From Synanceia verrucosa (taxonomy: Eukaryota; Chordata; Actinopteri; Perciformes; Synanceiidae): 64,000 nt of DNA. The stretch covers positions 4,542,454-4,606,453 of the forward strand of contig CM056563.1 in NCBI GenBank assembly GCA_029721515.1. Reading direction: 5' to 3'. The translations under genes and the position numbers were made by a program. Shown here in pieces: positions 1 through 10,861 of this stretch. Below the pieces are notes generated by a model. The model ran no database searches. It was not told the DNA's origin and saw only the letters and a list, made by a program, of their open reading frames with translations. Numbering within the stretch: position 1 is the stretch's first letter; every line of letters starts with the position of its first letter.

Positions 1-22
1 TGCAGTGCAGGTTTTAATTCAG

Positions 23-570
23 CAACCTGGTCTCATGAAATATTCGTACAAATCAGTACAAAAAATATTGCACTAAAATTCGTACATAACCCATGTAATT
101 CGGACATCATGTGACGTACGATGCAGGCTGCTCCGTCTGTGAAAATATGTCGGACATTCCTTACATTCTCAGCGGACATTCCTTACATTCTCAGCGGACA
201 TTCATTACATTTTCAGTGGAGTAGTTTATGAGTTCGGGTGCATTTTGCTCACATTTCTAGCGGGAAATATGCATTTTATTTCCATAAGTCCGACCCTGTA
301 ATCCCATCCCTAAACCTAACCATCACTGGAAGTGTTGTCGGGCTTATTTCAATGTGTATTGTAATGTTACAGTTTCAGTTGACAGTGAAAGGAATGTCCG
401 CTGACAGTGAAAGGAATGTCCGGCATTTTTAAGGCTGACGCTTCCGGGTTCTCTTCGGGGCTCGCGCATGCGCTGATTGGTTATGTTGCCGGTCATTTGT
501 AAGATATGCACGAAAATTTGTGCCTTACTTTTTGTATGATATCACACGAATATTTCATGAGACTACGTTG
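23..570. mobile_element. Fold-back MITE with terminal inverted repeats
   Basis: Left end CAACCTGGTCTCATGAAATA and the reverse complement of the right end (CAACGTAGTCTCATGAAATA) match except at two or three positions and continue into ATTCGT. A 7-bp direct repeat AATTCAG flanks the element (16-22 and 571-577). Inside, a tandemly repeated CGGACATTCCTTACATTCTC unit near 150-220 is mirrored in inverted orientation near 380-425, so the whole unit can fold on itself. There is no coding capacity. The superfamily is not certain; CA-starting ends and a 7-8 bp target duplication would suit a hAT-type non-autonomous element. Confidence 0.75.
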
Positions 571-577
571 AATTCAG

Positions 578-879
578 TGCTGGGTAAGTAAGACCGTCAT
601 CTCCACGCTGCTCTCCGTGAAACGTAAATTACGAAAATGCGTTTTGCCCTATCAGTACCAGCAGGTAGTGCTTTATGTCCCTCTCGGCAGTTCGTAGTTT
701 TCTGTAGACCGGAAATACATGGAAGCCTCCATATGAGCAACCCATTCTATGTAAAGACAGAACACTGATTCTTCGGCCAGGAGGACAAGTCAGACTGTTG
801 GCATATCTACTTAAGGATCTATTTATGAATGATGTTAACTTGAGGTAATAAAATACTTAAAAACTTACACAGTGTCCCT
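578..879. other. No gene recognised
   Basis: About 300 bases between the fold-back MITE and a hAT MITE fragment. No open frame, repeat or RNA signal was recognised. Confidence 0.5.
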
Positions 880-974
880 TTAAACTAGCCTTAATCTTTA
901 AACCAAAAGTACCATCTAGAGTCAAAAAATACTATATCACTTGTGCTTCATGAAGCTTCATTTGTCCATCACTA
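880..974. mobile_element. hAT-type MITE, right half only
   Basis: The sequence AAACTAGCCTTAATCTTTAA through GAAGCTTCATTTGTCCATCACTA matches the right half of the complete palindromic MITE at 34015-34211. The left half and centre are missing. Confidence 0.6.
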
Positions 975-1039
975 GGACCCTCCCATGGTGACCTTTAAAG
1001 CAGCATATTTTTTCCTGTACCTTTCCCCAGATTTGTGCC

Positions 1040-1614
1040 TCAAGACAGTACTAGGGTACAAAATTCACTGATAGATATGCCATGACATTTAACCTTTGAT
1101 CATTGACACTAACACTAATTTTCTGCATTATAAGTTATCTGGAATTTTATGTCTATGCTGTGAATACTTTGCAAATGCACTGTATCGCATTTCTAAATGC
1201 TATGTTTTTGAAATGCTGCTGTATTCAAGAAAACAGGAAAGGCTAATAGAATGCAGGTTTAAGGCAGTTCTGCAGTGGCTTCACAGAATTGCCCCGTGGA
1301 TCTATTTTAAACTTCCATCCATGTAAGATGTAAGATTATGTAACTTGACACTATAATGGAACAAGAAAAACATGTTGACACTTGGATGTGTGCCAGAGTT
1401 TGTCAGTTGTACCTGCAGCCACTGCACATGTTGAATTTACAGTTGCACGTGAACCTGAGTTTCAATGTCAATTCAAAGCCAGCTTTATTGTCAATTTCAC
1501 AATATGAGCAGTGCATACACTGAAATCGAAATGCTGTTTTTTCCCAGTTACCAGACAGCACAATAATAATAATAATAATATATGCTGTAAATTAAGTACT
1601 AAATTAAAGTAAGT
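1040..1614. repeat. 5'-flank block duplicated upstream of gene copy B
   Basis: This stretch is homologous, with small indels, to about 51740-52360. Shared landmarks include GGCAGTTCTGCAGTGGCTTC, AGTTTGTCAGTTGTACCTG, GTGAACCTGAGTTTCAATGT and GAAATCGAAATGCTGTTTT. It lies about 5 kb upstream of copy A exon 1, and its partner lies about 5 kb upstream of copy B exon 1, so I read it as part of the segmental duplication that made the two genes. Homology resumes at 1942-1995 after the SINE. A weaker copy of part of it lies at 52430-52900. Confidence 0.7.
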
Positions 1615-1628
1615 GGATACATACAAAA

Positions 1629-1941
1629 GGCAGCACGGTGGTGTAGTGGTTAGCACTGTCGCCTTACAGCAAGAAGGTACCGGGTTTGATTCTGGGGCTT
1701 TTCTGTGTGGAGTTTGCATGTTCTCCCCGTGTCTGCGTGGATTCTCTCAGGGTAATCCGGCTTCCTCCCACCATCCAAAAACATGCATAGGATTAGGTTA
1801 AATGGCTAATTTAAATTGTCCTATCTCAGCTGGAGCCTATCCCAGCTCTCACCCTTAGACAGCTGGAATGCTGGGATAGGCTCCAGACCCCCCGCGACCC
1901 CATATGAGGCTAAGCGATAGAAAATAGATGGATGGATGGAT
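1629..1941 (+). mobile_element. tRNA-like teleost SINE, full length
   Basis: The head GGCAGCACGGTGGTGTAGTG carries an A-box-like segment (GTGTAGTGGTTAGCAC) and a B-box-like segment (GGGTTTGATTC), followed by a long conserved body and a (ATGG)n tail. It is flanked by a 13-bp target duplication: GGATACATACAAA at 1615-1627 and GGATATATACAAA at 1942-1954. The same site upstream of gene copy B (52363-52375) is unoccupied. Other copies are at 20437, 28552, 43212, 53063, 54838 and 63893. Confidence 0.85.
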
Positions 1942-2138
1942 GGATATATACAAATGCTATATTAAGTATTAACTACTACTGAACTAAAAATTAAGCTTGG
2001 TTGCTGAGCAATGAGGCAGCATGGACAGGTCCCTAAAACCTGGTTAAGCCATTCAGTCTAGGCATTTGACTCGAGGTGATAACCTGATGAGAGGCTGACC
2101 ATGGCAGAATCTGGAAATACACTGTGCTTCTCAGTCTG

Positions 2139-2494
2139 TCACGATGTCTTTGGGAAAACCATGACTCCTAAAACGTGGTTAAACCTGGTATTTGACTTGC
2201 AGTGAAGCAGCTGAAGAAGCCCTGGAAGGATGACCTGCTCCGAGCGCACACAGGACACGCCTCCACATATTACCTTACGTCCTTCTCCATGGTCAGCCAC
2301 CAGAACTGTTGGCGAATGAAAAACATGGCATGCTTCACACCAGGATGACGGGTAAGTAGAGAGGTGTGAGCCCAATGCAACACCTGAGACTGCTTCCTGA
2401 CCAGAACAAAAAGCTGGTTAGGAGGGTAGCCTTCAGGTGGTGGGTCCACACCGTTGGCTCCCTTTACCTCTGATACTATTCCCAAGGATACCAC
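2139..2494 (-). pseudogene. Ty3/gypsy integrase N-terminal fragment
   Basis: Reading on the minus strand from 2494, a frame encodes VLHWAHTSLLTRHPGVKH then a segment with FWWLTMEKDVR. This is the H...H half of the HHCC zinc-binding region typical of gypsy integrases. After a frameshift near 2290, a second frame carries a degenerate C..C part (GVSCVRSEQ) and a proline/leucine linker. No catalytic core follows. The piece is an isolated remnant. Confidence 0.7.
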
Positions 2495-2520
2495 TCTACC
2501 ACACAGTTCAGTGGTAGTGT

Positions 2521-2848
2521 AACTGAGTTAAAATCTAATACAATTTCACTTGCCATGAAAACATTGCACAACACTGAAAATTAAATACCACATGGTCATC
2601 AAATAACACCCCTGTGGACTGGGGTAGCAGCAGTTAGTCCTTGCTGTCTCCCCGGTAAGTGTGCAGGTTATGAGGTTATTTCATATTAATTACATTAATT
2701 TTATTATTAAGGGATGGTTTATGTCCTCATTTATAACAGACATCCTTTTTATAAAGATGGTATGTGGTTTTCATTATTTGTTTACAAGTGGCTGATGTAA
2801 CGTGTTGTGAGCTCTTTTTATTTTTTTTATTTTTCTGTGAGAGATGTA
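2521..2848. other. No gene recognised
   Basis: AT-rich sequence between the gypsy fragment and the Tc1 element. Nothing recognisable apart from short T-runs near the Tc1 boundary. Confidence 0.5.
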
Positions 2849-4215
2849 GAGTTGTGGTCAAAAGTTTACATACACTTGTAAAGAACATAATGTTGTGGCT
2901 CTCTTGAGTTTCCAGTTATTTCTTCAACTTTATTTTTTTCTGGTAGAGTGATTGGAACAGATATTTCTTTGTCACAAAAAACATTCATGAAGTTTGGTTC
3001 TTTTATGACTTTATTATGGGTCAACTGAAAATGTGACCAAATCTCCTGGGTCAAAAATATACATACAGCAATGCTAATATTTGGTTACATGTCCCTTGGC
3101 CATTTTCACTTCAATTCGGCGCTTTTGGTAGCCATCCACAAACTTCTGGCAAGCTTCTGGTTGAATCACTGACCACTCTTCTTGACAGAATTGGTGCAAT
3201 TCAGTTAAATTTGTTGGCTTTCTGACATGGACTTGTTTCTTCAGCATTGTTCACATGTTCTCGGTGGGGTTTAAGTCAAGACTTTGGATAGGCATTCTAA
3301 AACCTTAATTGTAGCTTAATTGTAGTTGATAATTTTAGGTTATCTTGAAGAATTTGAAGGTAATCCTCCTTCTTCATTATCCCATTTACTCTCTGTTAAG
3401 CACCAGTTCCATTGACAGCAAAACAGCCCCACAGCATAATACTACCAACACCGTGATTGACAGTAGGCATGGGGATAAAGGCCTCACCTTTTCTCCTCCA
3501 AACATATTGCTGGGCATTGTGGCCAAACAGCTCAATTTTCGTTTCATCTGACCACAGAATTTTCCTCCAGAAGGTCTTATCATTGTCCATGTGATCAGCA
3601 GTAAACTTCAGTTGAGTCTTAAGGTGCCGCTTTTGGAGCAAGGGCTTCCTTCTTGCACGGCAGCCTCTCAGTCCATGGTGATGCAAAACATGACTGTGGA
3701 CACTGACACCTGTGTTCCAGCAGCTTCTAATTCTTGGCAGATGTGCTTTTTGGTGGTTCTCAGTTGACTCTCCACCATCCTGACCAATTTTCTCTCAGCA
3801 GCAGGTGATAGCTTGCATTTTCATCCTGATGGTGGCAGTGATAAAACAGTGCCATGCACTTTATACTTACAAACAGTTGTTTACACTGTTGGTCTTGGGA
3901 CCTGCAGCTGCTTTGAAATGGCTCCAAGTGACTTTCCTGACTTGTTCAAGTCAATGATTCTCTTTTTCAGATCCGTGCTGAGCTCCTTTGACTTTCACAT
4001 TGTAGCGTTTGTGGCCGTTTGTATCCAATGAGCCCTATTTAAATGGCCTCAGAGAAGTCACCAGCTGTAGTCACTTACGATCCCTCACAAGAAGTTAAGA
4101 GGCCATGATATGAAGCTCATTTCATTGCCAAAATAAGTGACCAAAATTCATGTTGCATACTGTACTGTACTGTATGTATTATTTTTATATGTACGTATAC
4201 TTTTGACCTCAACTG
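2849..4215 (-). mobile_element. Tc1/mariner transposon with broken transposase
   Basis: The left end GAGTTGTGGTCAAAAGTTTA and right end TTTTGACCTCAACTG are inverted repeats with a TA dinucleotide at each boundary (2847-2848, 4216-4217). The minus strand carries Tc1 transposase pieces. The longest open stretch (3686-3396) contains KILWSDETKIELFGHN, with the first catalytic Asp, and GSIMLWGCFAV leading towards the second. The rest of the protein is split by stops and frameshifts: N-terminal helix-turn-helix region near 3700-4080, C-terminal part near 2870-3380. Size, about 1.37 kb, is normal for the family. It abuts the degraded LINE that follows and may have inserted into its 3' region. Confidence 0.88.
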
Positions 4216-4217
4216 TA

Positions 4218-6060
4218 CCTGATTTCAACCATATCCTAGATATGGCTTTCTTGCTGGCAGCACTTAGGATCTGTAGTAAATATTTATCTTTTGATGAAGT
4301 ATTGTCTGATGTTAAGGCACCAAAATATAACACTGCAAATTTAAATGGAATGTTTGTCTGACAAACCTTATTCAAACCTTTTTGAACCTCCAGCCAAAAA
4401 GGTTTCAACAGTGCACATGACCAAAATGTAGGAAGATGACTGGCATTGGGGTGCCCACACTGTCGCCAGCATACAGAGGAATTGGTGTAATTTTTCTTTC
4501 GAGCTGGAGTGATGAAAAACCTGATGAGGTTCTTCCAGCAAAACTCTCTCCATAAAGGTGAACTTGAAGTTTTCCATTGTAGAACACATAAGTTCTTCCA
4601 TTCTTCTTCCTTTATCACTAAGTTTCCTTCCCTTTCCAATTTTTGTATTATACACAGTGAGTAACCCCCAAGTTTTGAAATGGTCTTTTTGTTTGAGCCC
4701 ACAAAGTATGCTTCAATAAAGACTTGGAGTAAAATGCCATCCCAGCACCTTACAGTATCCCCCTTCTGTACTTGATCCAAATAATGACGAGCCTACAGGA
4801 ACCTGTAAGAATATCTTTTTCCAAACCAAATTTCTTCCTCAGGTTCTGAAATCTGTTCATAGACCCTTTTTGTAAACAAACAGTACAATATGCTGTTAAA
4901 CCTTGATCAGCCCATCTCTTAAACCTTGTATCCCACCTCCCAGGTACAAATTCTGAATCAAATGCACACCACCTCAGAACCTTCACAGTCTCTCTCATGT
5001 GATTTTGGGTTATCACCTTGTACCACAGTTTAAGTGACAAGTTAATCCAGGGGTTCCCCAATTTAATTAAGTTATTCATCAGATCTTTATCTCCCACTGC
5101 CACCTGAACTGGAAATTCTTCTGTTATAACACATTCGATCTCCTTCCATCTAGCTCCATAGTCTGGGTTGCACCAACAAATTAATGATCTCAATTGAGCA
5201 GCAGTGTAATAATCTTTAAGGCGTGGGAGTGCTAATCTGCCCTTGTTTTTTGCCATGAGTAATATTTGGTATTTAATTCTTTATTTAACCCTTGCCAAAT
5301 ACAACTTGAAATTGTTTGTCTGATAATTCGATTGGAAGGGATTGAAATAGGTACAAAAACAACCATTTTAACTTCATTCAATATGTGATCGAAAATAAGA
5401 AAATGGAATTAAATCCCATCTTATTATATCCTCCCTGATCTTTTTATTCAGGGGGTGTAATTAAGTGAGTGCAATTTGGTCAGATCTTTTGAGATGTTTA
5501 CTCCCAAGTACCTCATGGATTCAGCATCCCATTTCAAATTATGTTTTGTCCTCATCTCTACTGAGGGGTTGTATTCAAAACTAAGAATTTGTGTTTTTGG
5601 TACATTTAGCCTGTACCCAGAGAAGGATCCATACTATTTCAAAAGTGAAAATAACTATGTCAGCGATTGATCAGGGTTGGATAAATATACCATTACTCAT
5701 CTGCAAATAGGGAAATCTTCTGTTCTCCTCCTTTCATTACTATTCCTTTAATATTATCGTTTTGGATAATCCATCGGCTAATGGGCTCTATAAAGACTGC
5801 AAACAACAGGGGACTAATTGGACAGCCCTGTCTTGTTCCTCTTTGTAACACAAAGGGGTTTGACACAGCTCCATTAATTTTAACTCTCGCCCTAGGACTA
5901 TCATAAAGAGCTTGTATTGTTTTAATAACGGTATTGTAAAATCCCAATGTATCCATAACTTTAAATAAAAAAAGACAAGTTTACAAAATCAAAAGCTTTT
6001 TCAGCATCCAACCCTACCAATAATGCTTCCAAATTTGGGCAGAGCATCTTTCATGTCTGG
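4218..6060 (-). mobile_element. L1/Tx1-type LINE remnant (reverse transcriptase and C-terminus)
   Basis: On the minus strand, 5956-5693 encodes reverse transcriptase motifs: LQRGTRQGCPISPLLF, then a FADE where the active-site FADD would be expected. Upstream of it a decayed DAEKAFDFVN motif can be read near 5960-6010. Further downstream, 5256-4750 and 4780-4148 encode the long C-terminal region of an L1-group ORF2, recognisable from LALPRLKDYYTAAQLRSL and a tryptophan-rich stretch. It is 5'-truncated near 6060 and broken by several frameshifts. The missing second Asp of FADD means it could not work even if repaired elsewhere. Confidence 0.72.
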
Positions 6061-6189
6061 AATGGATGTATTGTTGAATTAAAATGCATTAAAATGCTCC
6101 AACTTTTAGTTGACAGCAACTTGACTCAACAAAAATGACTATGAACGTGACAAACTTGACTACTAAAATGACAGTTTGACACAAAGACC

Positions 6190-6482
6190 CAACTAAAACT
6201 AAAATTAAAACAGGGTGTCAAAAACAACACCAAGTAGAACTGAGAAGACTTGTCGCAAAATCAACATGAATAATATTTCCAGATGAGCTGTGCAATTCTG
6301 ATGATCAAATAATGGAATCAAACCAAACCCAGCTCCCAGGAAAATACTAATTTGAAACAGCAAATACATTTTGAAAAACGTTATGAAGGGTTAAACAAAA
6401 AAGCAAGTTCTGCCCACATGGTCTACTGACTAGGAGTGTGTAGTGAGAATACTGATCAGGATACTGAAGAGAGAACACAGGA
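6190..6482 (+). repeat. Proximal 5' flank shared by the two SLC6 copies
   Basis: Sequence just upstream of the copy A start codon matches about 56620-56824 upstream of copy B, including GAAGACTTG(T)CG/TG-AAAATCAACATGA and CTGATCAGGATACTGAAGAG. It likely contains the 5' UTR and possibly the core promoter, but I see no clear TATA box or initiator that would fix the transcription start. Confidence 0.6.
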
Positions 6483-6612
6483 ATGGAAGCTAAAGTGAAC
6501 AAGAGAGAACAATGGGCAAGGAAAAGGGAATATATTCTGGCATCAGCAGGCTTTATTGTGGGTCTTGGTAATGTGTGGAGATTTCCCTACCTGTGCTATA
6601 AGAATGGAGGAG
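6483..6612 (+). CDS. SLC6 copy A exon 1 (start codon, TM1)
   Basis: ATG at 6483 opens the only frame that runs into the TM1 signature. Donor AG|GTAAGC follows at 6613 (phase 1). Encodes residues 1-43 plus the first base of codon 44. Residue 24 is Phe, at the position I align with GAT1 Tyr60, BGT1 Glu52 and TauT Gly57. Start chosen because the paralogue at 56825 has ATG at the same place. Confidence 0.93.
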
Positions 6613-9600
6613 GTAAGCTGGAACATACAATGTCTATGTATTGTAATATTTGACATGATTGCACCTGAAAGATATAAACTGAATGATTATTACTAAACAC
6701 ACAATATCAAAAACAACTACTGATGGTATAACCCTGTTTTTCAGTGTTATTAGTGTGTCATCAGAGTGATGAGTGATGCATTGTGTGGTGATAGAAGGGT
6801 GTAAAAGCTAAACTAGTACAACAGCCTGAACCACAGACTAAACAGCCTGCTCTTAAATACTTATGGGAGACTGGACAGGTTCTCCCTGTAGCACTGATGG
6901 AATCTGTCTACAGTAGCTCATTTTTACACATAATCTACTGTTAATGATAAAGAGCTCTGGACAAAACATTTGCAACCACATTATCTGAACCTTTGGTGTA
7001 CAGTTTAGTTAATATGACTAAAACAATAATTTTATTGTATCAATTTATTGACAAAATCTACAACCACATTTTCCGGGAAAATTCAACAGAGCTATTGCAA
7101 TGGCCAGAAGCCTCCGATAAGTTATGGTTCAGCCCCCCTGAAAAAAAGTCAAGGGAGTGAAGTTATTGTAGACCACCACAGGCACCATACCAGAACCCAC
7201 ACACACATCAAAATGTTTTTGCGCCTGTATCAGTGCCAGTGCTTCTTTTTTTTAATCATACAGTATGACTTGAATTATTTATTATGTACAGACTAGTACA
7301 AAACCAACAATCCAAACACGATAGCAATATACAACAAATTGACAGAAACAATGAGAGCATAAACATGTGAACTTCAGTGAACTGTAATCTGGCAAGTAAG
7401 AGTTTAAAAGTGACATGCTGTGATGATGGTTAGTATTACAATAAGGTCTATTGGGAGGAGCTGTGTTGATATGTAGAGGGAGGGCGAAAGAGAGAGAGAG
7501 AAAGATGATGAGTGATCATTTGGCAGAGAGACAGAGAGTCTCAGGTGGTTGAATTATAAAGTCTGATGGTTGCAGGAAGGAAGGACTTACTGAGGTGTTC
7601 TGTTCTTCCCCTTGATGGAATCAGTCTGTGGCTAAAGGAGCTCCTGCGGGAGTCCAGTATGTAATGGAGAGGGTGAGAGTAATTGTCCATGATGCTTTGC
7701 ACCTTGGACAGCATCCTCCTCTCTGACACCACCACAGAGTCCAGTTCCACCCCCAGAACACAGCCAGGCTTCCTGATGATTTTATTGATTCTGTTGGTGT
7801 CAACTGTCCTCAGCTTGCTGCCGCAGCACATCACAGCGTCAGAGATGGCACTGGCTACCACAGACTGGTAGAACATCCTCAGCATGATCGTGCAGACATT
7901 GAAAGACCTGAGCCTCCGCAGGAAGTAGAGTCGGCTCTGGCCCTTCTTGTACACAGCCTCAGTGTTTCTGGCCCAGGTCAGTTTCTTGTCCAGGTGCACT
8001 CCCACGTATTTGTAATCCAGAATAGTGTTTTTTGAGTTCGTTTCATGCTGCACAAATAGCATGTGATTTTTGAGTGCCATTGACGTATTTATTACGTATT
8101 TATTCGTCATTTAAATGCCAATGTTGAGGTTTCGACCTCTGTTGCTGGATTCTCAATGTAACTGACCACGGCAGTTGTTTCTGCCAGAAAGCACACGGGT
8201 CATCAGTGAAGTTTAAACCTTTTACTGAAGAGTGACGTGTCCAGGTACAATTCAAAGCAGTTTCTGTAAATATATACAGAAGAAATAAAGGACTAATCAT
8301 TACTATGCATTATAAATAATCATTTGTAAACAAATGTAAATAAATGTAAATGATGTAATATAAACATAAAGAAATGTATTCACCTCACATGACTCATGTC
8401 CTGAATTCCTGAATTATCCTTTAACCTCTAAACAGGTAATTTAAGCAGGTAAGTATGGTAAGCCACAGGTACTACCAAGTCTAACATCAGTCTCAGTCAT
8501 AGACACTCACTCCCCTTAGTTAGCTTAAAAATGCTAATTCGCGATAATGCTAACGAGTGCAAAACGGACATTTTAAGGAGTGTAAATATACACCAGGAAC
8601 CACACAATAATAACTAAAACGGCTAGTTACATGTATACACTCATTTAACTTCATATAAACACAACTTACTTCGCCATTGACTGCTCTACCCTGTAAACCT
8701 GTCGTTTCTCAGCCAACATGAAACAGGAAGAGAGCAAATGTAAACGGTTTTTCAGAATAAAACGACCTTCTTCAAAATAAAAGCATGAATAACTAACAAT
8801 CAACTTGAAGAATTCTTAACAGCCAACGTTTGAGTGCCATTGACGTACAGTATCTGTCATGACCCGGCTCGGGAGGGGAGGGAAACAATACAAAAATCCA
8901 GATGGAAAAAGGTGGTTAAGTTTATTTGCAACAGTGTGATAGGTGCTGTTTCAAAGAAATACACAATATAACAAAAAGAGGACTCACTATGAGCAACAAG
9001 AACACTAAATCGGCTAACTCCGAAATAAAAAGGTGAAAACAAAAGTTGACTCATTTCTCTGAGAAACAAATTGTGAGGCTTCCATTCTGGGAACCCACAT
9101 GCACCACTCGTGAGACAGGTAGTGAGTGCAACACAAGATCTTTATTTACACAAGCAGGTAAAGCAGGCAGGTGAAGTGCTTCCAGGCAGGGATGGGGAGC
9201 ATGTGTCCCCAGGTTGGAGGGAGAGCGTGCCAGGGGATCTCTACGCTGGCTACACTACACTAATAAAGAGGATAACTCAAAACCACGCAGACAAGCTGAG
9301 GGAAAAACTGAAACTATCTTGAAAGGAAATTAAAGCTTTCTAGATGCTATAAAATGAAACTAAGAATGCATGCACATTACAGCTACAAAATTTACAAACA
9401 AAAGGTGAGCACAGGGCTACAAAACTTACCAAAATGAAGAACAGGAAAAGCAGAAACTAATTAACTAACTAAAGGTGCTCTACTAGGAGGATAATTCTAC
9501 AACGAATGAACAACTAAGAAGGAAATTGGAGAAGGCTATAAAACTTCACAAACAAAACAGGCCAACACTTATACACAGTGAGGTGGTGCACTAGACTAGA

Positions 9601-10807
9601 AACAAAAGACAACTCTCTATCAGTGAGGCTGAAAAAAGTACATGAAATAAAAATTCTTCAGCTCAGGAGGAAACTAGACTAACAAGAAACTGAAATGCAA
9701 CTCACTAGGGAGGATCAATGCTAAGGAAATAAATTAACAACTAAAGCTACCCAGCAGGCACCTTGAGGTCAATTTGATGTTGAGAAATAGTCAAGATTTT
9801 GACTACTATCATAAGTAGTCTGCAGAAGCTTTGACATTCCTATTGTCGTATAGACGTCCAACAAAGGGATCAATCCTACATCGAGTTACTGTGCTATACA
9901 TTGTAAGTCAAACTACTTGACATCAAATCAACGTTGCTGCTCAATACCTGACATCAAACTGCCGTTAATTTGGTGTCTGACCAAAGTTTGACATCATGTT
10001 GATTTTCATTTTTGACCAAATCAGGATATAATTTTGATATCAACATTTTATATCATCTTGATGTTGCATTTACATCAGATGCCCGCTGGGTATGGAATCT
10101 ACAAAACAAACCACTCAGGAACAATGAGGGAAACCACAGGAATGCACTTCTAGAGACTGGAGACAGGTGAGACAACAGGACTGAACCATGACATTGTCGC
10201 AACAAGACGGGGAGACAAGACTATTTATTTATTTATTTATAAACAATCAGGGTGGGGTTTGACAATCACAGATGTGGGAAACACAGGAGGGCAGGAAGTA
10301 AAATGATCTGAAACAAGAGGGAAACGGTTATTTCAAAATCAAACAGGAAATGACAAGGTAACATGCAAACACGAGACAAAAATGGATAACTTAAAATGGA
10401 TAACAAACCAGACAGAGGGAGCATGACATGAACAACATAAAAACAGCACACCTGAACCTTGTGTTAGTGTTAGTGCTTCTAAACACAAAATTTCTATGGT
10501 GTGGTGCACAGCAAAAGAATCAGGTGGTTACTGAACTCTGAACCTGGCCACTCTTCAAAGTTGTTTAAAGCAAGTAAAAATGAAGGCTATACAACAGAGA
10601 GAGAAAGCAGCTTTCTAAACCAGCAAATTCAACAGCCAAGCCAGCTGAGATGTAAGCTGCCAGCTGCTGATGGACAAATACAAATAAAGCTTCATGAAGC
10701 ACTTGTGATATTTTTGACTCTTTTAGATGTTCTCTTAGTTTGGCAATCCCAGTGGCTCCCAAACATTATATGTACATATATATATATATATACACACATG
10801 TATATAT

Positions 10808-10861
<54 letters not shown>

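Noticed and set aside
1468..1801. ORFs on both strands over the SINE (also 20407-20641, 43107-43398, 53224-53412)
   Set aside because: They are conceptual translations of the SINE body, recurring at each copy; no coding evidence.
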